A stretch of DNA of 6,030 bases from Acidobacteriota bacterium (GTDB taxonomy: Bacteria > Acidobacteriota > Terriglobia > Terriglobales > Acidobacteriaceae): positions 1 through 6,030 of the forward strand of contig QIAW01000613.1 of assembly GCA_003225655.1 (NCBI GenBank). The letters are read 5' to 3'. Under the pieces are notes generated by a model that made no database searches, was not told the origin of the DNA, and saw nothing but the letters and a program-made list of their open reading frames with translations. The position numbers and the translations under genes are program-made. Positions 1 through 4,890 of the stretch are shown one piece after another (position 1 is the stretch's first letter; the number at the start of each line of letters is the position of its first letter).

Positions 1-480
1 TTAAAGCAAGTGGGGATGCGGGTGCAGATTGTGTCTCTGGAATTTCGGGCCGTACTGGACCGCGTCTTTCAAACCCATGATTTTGAAGCTTCGGTGCTGG
101 CATTGGGCGGGGTCGATCCAGACCCCAACACCAAGATGAATGTTCTGGTCTCGTCGGGCGCCAGTCATATGTGGGACCTGGGTGAGAGCCAGCCTGCCAC
201 ACCGTGGGAGGCGGAGATTGACCGCCTGATGAAACAACAGCTTTCCACGCTAAAATTCGAGGAGCGCAAACGTCTTTACGGACGCGTGCAGCAACTGATG
301 TATGAGAATCTTCCCTTGATCTGCATTGTGAGCCCGAACATTCTGGTGGGGGCAAAAAATACGGTTGGCAACTTCCAGCCAGCGATCCTCGACCATTACA
401 CGTTGTGGAATGTGGATCAGCTCTTCGTGCATTCTCCGGGGAAAATCGTGAACGGCCCCTCTCGGATAGTTATCTGGTAA
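1..480 (+). CDS. Family 5 ABC transporter solute-binding protein, C-terminal part (5' end outside window)
   Basis: The reading frame is open from the first base and stops at TAA 478-480, so about 159 C-terminal residues are present and the true start lies upstream. The visible part matches the C-terminal lobe of family 5 extracellular solute-binding proteins (DppA/OppA/NikA type), which deliver peptides, nickel or similar solutes to an ABC permease outside the membrane. Supporting features are the segment PATPWEAEIDRLM, a following helix with RKRLYGRVQQLMYENLPLI, and the terminal LVGAKNTVGNFQPA and LWNVDQLF motifs typical of this fold. The ligand cannot be told from this part. The last 15 or so residues after LWNVDQLF look like a non-conserved tail, and they are read in the same DNA that encodes the sigma factor N-terminus in another frame. 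No permease or ATPase gene follows, so the rest of any transporter must lie elsewhere. Confidence 0.85.
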   Translation, partial: LKQVGMRVQIVSLEFRAVLDRVFQTHDFEASVLALGGVDPDPNTKMNVLVSSGASHMWDLGESQPATPWEAEIDRLMKQQLSTLKFEERKRLYGRVQQLMYENLPLICIVSPNILVGAKNTVGNFQPAILDHYTLWNVDQLFVHSPGKIVNGPSRIVIW

Positions 481-1007
481 AGGCGTGTTTGCAAGGAGAT
501 GAGGAAGCATGGTCTGCCCTCATCAACAAGTACAAAAACCTGATTTTTTCTATCCCCATCAAGTACCGTTTTTCGCAAGAAGATGCCGCCGATATTTTTC
601 AGGCAGTTTGTGCCGACCTGATTTCAGAACTGGCGAAATTACGGAAGCCCAAGGCACTGGCGGGATGGCTCATTCAGGTCACCTCCCACAAGTGCATTCA
701 GCGTAAACGGCAGGCCGAGCGCTACGACAGCCAGGAGCAAGGGTTTTCAGAACCCGCCGCTGCCGCGCACGAGATTCCCGAGAATGTGTTTTTGCAGGTT
801 CAGGCTGAACAAATTCTGCGCGAAGCCATCCAGGAACTTTCACCGCGTTGCCGCGAGTTGGTTCGGATGCTCTTCTTTGAACACCCATCCCGTCCCTATC
901 AGCAAATTGCGGAGCAGTTGGGCATTGCCACCGGCTCCATTGGTTTTATCCGTGGGCGCTGCCTGGAAAAGCTCCGGCGACGTCTGGAGAAGATGGGTTT
1001 CGAGTGA
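405..1007 (+). CDS. Sigma-70 family (ECF-like) RNA polymerase sigma factor
   Basis: From GTG 405 this encodes 200 residues. Residues about 22-100 fit sigma region 2: an acidic-aromatic start (GDEEAW, then KYKNLIF), the EDAADIFQ core-binding segment and the basic GWLIQVTSHKCIQRKR promoter-melting/-10 recognition helix. Residues about 140-195 fit region 4: the ELSPRCRELVRMLFF helix and a helix-turn-helix around YQQIAEQLGIATGSIGFIRGRCLEKLRRRL. Regions 1.1 and 3 are absent and the length fits the ECF group. A role in directing RNA polymerase to a small set of promoters follows from the family; the target genes are not known. The start is uncertain. GTG 405 is the first usual start after the in-frame stop at 303, but it has no clear Shine-Dalgarno and overlaps the upstream gene by 76 nt. 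TTG 489 has an AAAGG upstream but would remove the first region 2 helix. The gene ends in a GTGA overlap with the TPR-CHAT gene, so the two are probably co-translated. Confidence 0.87.
   Translation: MECGSALRAFSGENRERPLSDSYLVKACLQGDEEAWSALINKYKNLIFSIPIKYRFSQEDAADIFQAVCADLISELAKLRKPKALAGWLIQVTSHKCIQRKRQAERYDSQEQGFSEPAAAAHEIPENVFLQVQAEQILREAIQELSPRCRELVRMLFFEHPSRPYQQIAEQLGIATGSIGFIRGRCLEKLRRRLEKMGFE
479..491 (+). promoter_or_regulatory. Possible ribosome binding site and alternative TTG start for the sigma gene
   Basis: AAAGG at 479-483 sits 5 nt before TTG 489, which is in the sigma frame, and it overlaps the TAA stop of the solute-binding gene. This could allow reinitiation right after that stop. 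It would give a 173-residue product lacking the residues (SDSYLVKACL) that normally begin region 2. I prefer GTG 405 on domain grounds, but only protein N-terminal data would settle it. Confidence 0.3.
986..1007 (+). promoter_or_regulatory. Translational coupling site between sigma and TPR-CHAT genes
   Basis: The stop of the sigma gene (TGA 1005-1007) and the start of the next gene (GTG 1004-1006) share the bases GTGA. A GGAGAAG purine run begins at 986, which is 14 nt before the GTG and rather far for a standard Shine-Dalgarno. The arrangement is typical of termination-reinitiation coupling and predicts that the protease is made together with the sigma factor. Confidence 0.6.
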
Positions 1008-3901
1008 AGCAAAAAGAGTCTCTGATAACTCCCGCCGATGGTGCGAGCGCGCTTTTCTCCGCAGAACTCGTTCCAGAATTGGCCAAGCTTACCGATGATG
1101 CAGCTCGGCAGGACTTTTTGCGGAAACACCCCGAGTTGGTGAGCGAAAGCGCCGTTGGTGAACTTGCTGAAGTTGTGCGGCAATATGCTCGCGTGGACCC
1201 ACGCCAGGCTCTGGCGGTCGCGGAGTTCTCGGTCACAGTTGCGCAAACACTTAATAATCGCGAAGCTTTGGCGAATAGCTTGTTGGCCATGAGCAATGGC
1301 CTCTACGTTATGGGCAGAAACCGTGCGGCGTTGGAACACAACGTACAATCGGTCGAGATCTTCAGGAGTATGGGCAAGAGCACAGATTTAGCCCGTGCCC
1401 TCAACGCGTCGATTCAACCGCATATCCTGCTGGGGGAATACGAACAGGCGACAGCCGCGGCGGAAGAAGCCCGGCAAATCTTTCGAGCGGAAGGCAACGA
1501 GTGGAGGTTGGCGCGGGTTGAACTCAACGCGGGAAACATATTGTATCGCCAGGATCGCTTCGACGAAGCGTTGGGTTGTTACGAGCGCGCGTACCAATAT
1601 TTTCTGCGGCACAAGGAGAAAGATCCTGAAGCGGTTGCCGTCGCTTTGCATAATAAAGCAACTTGCCTCATCAGTGTGAACGACTTTCCGCACGCACTGG
1701 CTGCTTACGAGGAAGCCCGGGCGTTTTCCATACAACACAACATGCTGACGGTTGTTGGTCACGCTGACTACAACATCGCCTGGCTTCATTACCTGCGGGG
1801 AGAATACGGCAGAGCGATTGATATGCTGCGTGCCGTCCGGGAAACCTGTCGAACCAATGAAGACCGGTATCACTTCGCACTGTGCCACATGGATCTCTCG
1901 GAAATCTATCTTGAGCTGAACCTGTCGACCGAGGCAGCGGAAATGGCGCAGGAGGGCGCTAAACTCTTCGAACAGCTCGGTCACGGTTATGAGACAGCAA
2001 AATGCCTTGCAAATCTGGCCATCGCTCATGGGCAGCATGGGCAGGCATTTCGGGCGATCGAGATCTTCGCCAAGGCTCGCGACATCTTTCTCCGTGAACA
2101 GAACCGGGTATGGCCATCGCTCATCGATCTCTACAAAGCATTGCTTCTTTTCAATGAAGGACGTTACTTCGAAGCGCGCCGGCTGTGCGCCACGGCGCTG
2201 GAATTTTTTGGCAACTCAATCCTTCCGGGCAAGGCGATCCTTTGCCGTCTTTTAATGGCGCGGCTGCATGCGCAACTGGGAGACTTTGCGCTGGCCATGG
2301 ATGAATGCGGGACTTCGCTTGAAATGCTGGCGGGCATGGAGATGCCGGTACTCAACTATCAGGCGCAGTTTCTAATGGGAAAACTGCAATTGGCCAATGG
2401 GAAAACGGCTGAAGCCTATGAATCCTATCAACGGGCACGTACAGCGTTGGAAAATCTGCGCAGCACATTGCACGGAGAAGAGCTGAAAATCGGTTTTATG
2501 AAGAACAAGTTTCAGGTTTATGAAGAGCTTGTTGAGCTGTGCCTGGCGCGCGGCAACAGCGGCGCTGAAGAAGCCTTCCTCTACATGGAGCAGGCCAAGT
2601 CGCGCAGTCTGTTGGATTCCATATTTAAGCCGGGGTCTACTTCCGCAAGAGTGCACGGACAAAGCCAGCTTGTTAGAAACATTGCCGAGCTGCGTGAGGA
2701 ACTGAACTGGTACTATCACCGCATCGAGATCGAACAACTCCGGCAGGAAGAGCGGTCGTCCGAACGCATTTCAGAATTGCTGTCGAACGCACGACAGCAG
2801 GAAGACAAATTGCTAAGGGCATTGCGGGAGGCTTCCTCGGCACAGGGTCATCCTGCGGGTTTGGGCACTCCTGCGGCGCTCAGCCTGCAGGAAATCCGTG
2901 CCAAGCTGGGAACGGATGAAACCATGGTGGAATACTTCTGTGTCCGGGACCGCATTCTGGTCGCGCTGCTTACCCGCCGCAACCTGGAAATTGTTCCGCT
3001 GACCATTATTCCTCGCGTGAGTAATCTTCTGCGATTGTTGCAGTTTCAGCTATCGAAGCTGCGCCTGGGTCCGGAGTATGCACGGACCTTTGAAAAGGCT
3101 CTCCTCGGCGCTACCCAGGAGCATTTGCGCGAGCTCTATAATGAGCTGATTGCGCCTGTCCGCCAGCGGCTGCAGGGACGCCATCTGATCTTTGTTCCCC
3201 ATGATTTATTGCACCATCTGCCCTTCGGGGCACTGTTCGATGTAGAGCGATATCTGACAGATTCGTTTTCCGTATCCTACGCTCCGAGTGCCAGTATTTA
3301 TGCTCTCTGTCATGACCAGGTCGTCTCTACCGGCGGGGTTTCGCTGTTGCTGGGGATTCCTGACGAAGCGGCGCCCTACATCGCGGATGAGATCCGTTCG
3401 GTGGCTGAAATTCTTCCTGACACCCAAGTTTTTCTTGGGGCTCAAGCAACCTCGGAAATCCTTCAACAAAAAGGACAGAACAGCCGCTTCATCCACATCG
3501 CAACCCACGGTTTCTTTCGCGAGGATAATCCCATGTTTTCAGGCATCAGGCTGGGTGATTCCTACTTAAGTCTTTATGACTTGTATCAACTCAGGTGGCC
3601 CGCTGAATTGGTGACACTCAGCGGGTGCGCGACCGGACTTAATGTGATTGCCAGGGGAGACGAACTGCTCGGACTGGTTCGGGGATTGCTCTATGCCGGA
3701 GCACGGTCCCTGCTATTAACGCTTTGGGACGTACATGACCGAAGCAGCGCCGAGTTCATGAAATTCTTTTACCGGCGAATGCTAGCCAATCCTAACAAAG
3801 CGGCGGCGTTGCAAGGCGCAATGATGGAACTGCGGGAGCAGTACCCGCATCCCTTTTATTGGGCGCCATTTACCTTGGTTGGCAGGGCATGTTCCAACTA
3901 G
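1004..3901 (+). CDS. TPR-CHAT protein (caspase-like cysteine protease with tetratricopeptide repeats)
   Basis: The 965-residue product has no signal peptide or membrane segment, so it is predicted cytoplasmic. Residues about 30-85 are helical, and about ten TPR-like helical hairpins follow from about 88 to 490, recognisable by segments such as YRQDRFDEALGCYERAYQYF and YLRGEYGRAIDMLRA. Residues about 565-615 are charged and probably coiled coil. The CHAT domain runs from about 640 to 960. It holds the family landmarks: VPHDLLHHLPFGALF, the catalytic histidine H835 in HIATHGFF, the catalytic cysteine C875 in LSGCATG, then GLLYAGARSLLLTLWDV. Both active-site residues are present, so an active peptidase is likely. 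CHAT proteins are clan CD relatives of caspases and separase, and TPR regions usually bind the activator or substrate. The upstream sigma gene overlaps by 4 nt, which points to a shared pathway. The substrate is unknown; the protein encoded at 4046-4702 is a candidate by position only. GTG 1004 was chosen for the overlap and because the helical region starts soon after. Confidence 0.93.
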   Translation: MKQKESLITPADGASALFSAELVPELAKLTDDAARQDFLRKHPELVSESAVGELAEVVRQYARVDPRQALAVAEFSVTVAQTLNNREALANSLLAMSNGLYVMGRNRAALEHNVQSVEIFRSMGKSTDLARALNASIQPHILLGEYEQATAAAEEARQIFRAEGNEWRLARVELNAGNILYRQDRFDEALGCYERAYQYFLRHKEKDPEAVAVALHNKATCLISVNDFPHALAAYEEARAFSIQHNMLTVVGHADYNIAWLHYLRGEYGRAIDMLRAVRETCRTNEDRYHFALCHMDLSEIYLELNLSTEAAEMAQEGAKLFEQLGHGYETAKCLANLAIAHGQHGQAFRAIEIFAKARDIFLREQNRVWPSLIDLYKALLLFNEGRYFEARRLCATALEFFGNSILPGKAILCRLLMARLHAQLGDFALAMDECGTSLEMLAGMEMPVLNYQAQFLMGKLQLANGKTAEAYESYQRARTALENLRSTLHGEELKIGFMKNKFQVYEELVELCLARGNSGAEEAFLYMEQAKSRSLLDSIFKPGSTSARVHGQSQLVRNIAELREELNWYYHRIEIEQLRQEERSSERISELLSNARQQEDKLLRALREASSAQGHPAGLGTPAALSLQEIRAKLGTDETMVEYFCVRDRILVALLTRRNLEIVPLTIIPRVSNLLRLLQFQLSKLRLGPEYARTFEKALLGATQEHLRELYNELIAPVRQRLQGRHLIFVPHDLLHHLPFGALFDVERYLTDSFSVSYAPSASIYALCHDQVVSTGGVSLLLGIPDEAAPYIADEIRSVAEILPDTQVFLGAQATSEILQQKGQNSRFIHIATHGFFREDNPMFSGIRLGDSYLSLYDLYQLRWPAELVTLSGCATGLNVIARGDELLGLVRGLLYAGARSLLLTLWDVHDRSSAEFMKFFYRRMLANPNKAAALQGAMMELREQYPHPFYWAPFTLVGRACSN

Positions 3902-4045
3902 TTCCCGGGCCTCCCCAAAAAAACTTTCATTCCCCTATATTTTTTTGCTGTCTTCTTGCCCTTTATTCATGTACAGGGACCAAAGTGTTCCGGGGACGCC
4001 GGTGCCGGAGTTATCCAGCATAACCCCCCTTGAACGAGGAGAAAG
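3902..4045 (+). other. Spacer between TPR-CHAT and the anti-sigma-like gene
   Basis: This 144-nt stretch has no gene. Its first half is pyrimidine-rich and carries an A7 run (3917-3923) and a T7 run (3940-3946) that could pair, but there is no GC-rich stem, so I do not call a terminator. The second half is GC-rich, with three CCGG tetramers between about 3990 and 4015. I see no convincing -35/-10 pair. Whether the downstream gene has its own promoter is left open. Confidence 0.5.
4036..4041 (+). promoter_or_regulatory. Shine-Dalgarno of the anti-sigma-like gene
   Basis: GAGGAG lies 4 nt before ATG 4046. It is the strongest ribosome binding site in the window and supports that start. It contrasts with the weak or absent sites at the sigma and TPR-CHAT starts and suggests this protein is made efficiently and independently. 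Confidence 0.75.
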
Positions 4046-4702
4046 ATGAAACACTTTAATATGCAGGAATGGGTTGATTTCGTTCGTGGAGTGATATCGG
4101 AAGAGCAAAGCTCAACCATGCAAAAGCATCTGGATGACGGGTGCTCAGATTGCCATAAGCTCCTTGAGACCTGGAAGCATGTACTCGAGTGTGCAGACAG
4201 GGAAAGATTTTACCAGCCGCCTCAGGCTTATGTTCATCTGGCCAAGGCGCAGTTTGCCATAAGCCGCATCAACCAGGCGCGATCACGAGAAGTTTGCTAC
4301 GCGGAGCTGGTATTCGATAGCTTCAGGCAGCCGGTGGCTGCAGGCGTCCGCAGCGGCTTAAGCCGCGCCCGGCAGCTCGTGTTCCAAAAAGGGCGCTACA
4401 GCATTGACATGCGCATGGAGTCCCAGGCCGGTCGTATATTCATCGTGGGGCAGGTGCTCGATTCCGGCCAGGCCAATAGCGCACTTGGGGACATTCCCGT
4501 ACGCCTCTTGGCTCATAAGCAGGAGACCACAACCAGTCATTTCGGGGAATTTCAGTTCGATATTGAATGGATGGAAAATCTGGAACTACTGTTTGTGATG
4601 AACGAAGAGCGTAATTTGATGGTCTCCATCCCTGTTTCCCAGGAATCTTCACCCGTGCTTCCCGATGCGACGTTTTTCTTGAACGACGAGAAAAAAGTTT
4701 GA
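4046..4702 (+). CDS. Soluble zinc-finger (anti-sigma-like) protein with beta-rich C-terminal domain
   Basis: The protein has 218 residues and no membrane segment or signal peptide. Its N-terminus holds H28, C33 and C36 (HLDDGCSDC), with a possible fourth ligand at H3. This resembles the zinc-binding ZAS motif of anti-sigma factors, but the spacing between His and the first Cys is 4 residues rather than the usual 3. The surrounding residues (WVDFVRG before, LLETW after) also fit that helical fold. Residues about 86-110 contain AELVFDSFRQPVAAGVRSG. Residues about 129-205 are predicted beta-rich (GRIFIVGQVLDSG, then TSHFGEFQFDIEW at 163), similar to carboxypeptidase regulatory-like or Ig-like modules, in which a loop with T/S-x-x-GEF is common. 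A role as inhibitor or sensor partner of the sigma factor at 405-1007 is inferred from the motif and proximity. It could instead be an adaptor or substrate of the CHAT protease. The start is supported by a strong ribosome binding site. Confidence 0.75.
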   Translation: MKHFNMQEWVDFVRGVISEEQSSTMQKHLDDGCSDCHKLLETWKHVLECADRERFYQPPQAYVHLAKAQFAISRINQARSREVCYAELVFDSFRQPVAAGVRSGLSRARQLVFQKGRYSIDMRMESQAGRIFIVGQVLDSGQANSALGDIPVRLLAHKQETTTSHFGEFQFDIEWMENLELLFVMNEERNLMVSIPVSQESSPVLPDATFFLNDEKKV

Positions 4703-4711
4703 TGTTAAACA

Positions 4712-4749
4712 GTTTATAACTACTACTGAACCGACGTTTGTAACTACTA
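4712..4749 (+). repeat. Two direct copies of GTTTrTAACTACTA in the spacer
   Basis: GTTTATAACTACTA (4712-4725) and GTTTGTAACTACTA (4736-4749) match at 13 of 14 positions and start 24 nt apart. Direct repeats of this size in a spacer before a gene often mark paired binding sites for a regulator. That function is inference; the repeat itself is seen directly. Confidence 0.7.
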
Positions 4750-4791
4750 AGTAACATCGTAAATAGCTGTTGAGAGAATAGCTTAATGAAT

Positions 4792-4823
4792 GTTTGTCAT
4801 TCAGACAGCCTGGATTGACAAAC
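4792..4823 (+). repeat. Inverted repeat / stem-loop in the subtilase leader
   Basis: GTTTGTCA (4792-4799) pairs perfectly with TGACAAAC (4816-4823). Inside, TCAG (4801-4804) can pair with CTG and A (4810-4812 and 4814) with a one-base bulge, closing a 5-nt loop (4805-4809). No T-run follows, so it is not an intrinsic terminator. It ends 67 nt before the ATG at 4891 and could be an operator palindrome or a 5' UTR structure. Confidence 0.65.
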
Positions 4824-4879
4824 CTGAATCCGATAACGAGCAGTGGGTTCACACACTGGATAGCAAGTGTTGAGGGAAC

Positions 4880-4884
4880 AAGGA
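4880..4884 (+). promoter_or_regulatory. Shine-Dalgarno of the subtilase gene
   Basis: AAGGA sits 6 nt before ATG 4891, and a further GAGGGAA purine run lies just upstream. This supports ATG 4891 as the start, as does the signal peptide that begins there. Confidence 0.7.
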
Positions 4885-4890
4885 TCGGCT

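Larger units (their letters stand above)
4703..4890 (+). other. AT-rich leader region upstream of the subtilase gene
   Basis: This 188-nt spacer is visibly richer in A and T than the genes on both sides and holds no credible gene. It contains a 14-nt direct repeat near its start and a stem-loop in its middle, each listed separately. It is the most likely place in the window for a controlled promoter, but I could not identify a matching -35/-10 pair. A TTGACA at 4815-4820 lacks a fitting -10 box. Confidence 0.5.

Noticed and set aside
509..706. ATG 509 with AAGGAG upstream as a small gene
   Set aside because: It is out of frame with the sigma factor, whose region 2 residues are clearly encoded across the same bases; the 65-residue product has no recognisable features.
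3917..3946. A7 and T7 runs as a terminator after the TPR-CHAT gene
   Set aside because: The only possible stem is A-T pairs around a 16-nt loop, with no GC stem before the T-run, so it is too weak to call.
4353..4366. Perfect 14-nt palindrome GCGGCTTAAGCCGC inside the zinc-finger gene
   Set aside because: A 14-nt palindrome is expected at about 1 in 16384 positions, so one in a 6-kb window is not surprising, and it lies inside a coding region with no other sign of a binding site.
4786..4818. Ten-codon leader reading frame (MNVCHSDSLD) overlapping the stem-loop
   Set aside because: It lacks a good Shine-Dalgarno and has no run of one amino acid as in attenuator leaders; frames this short are common by chance.
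4815..4820. TTGACA, a perfect -35 hexamer before the subtilase gene
   Set aside because: At 16-18 nt downstream there is nothing like TATAAT, and the hexamer is part of the inverted repeat arm.
4768..4878. TGTTGAGAGAA (4768-4778) and TGTTGAGGGAA (4868-4878), 100 nt apart
   Set aside because: A 10 of 11 match can be chance, and the second copy is probably just the purine-rich stretch beside the ribosome binding site.
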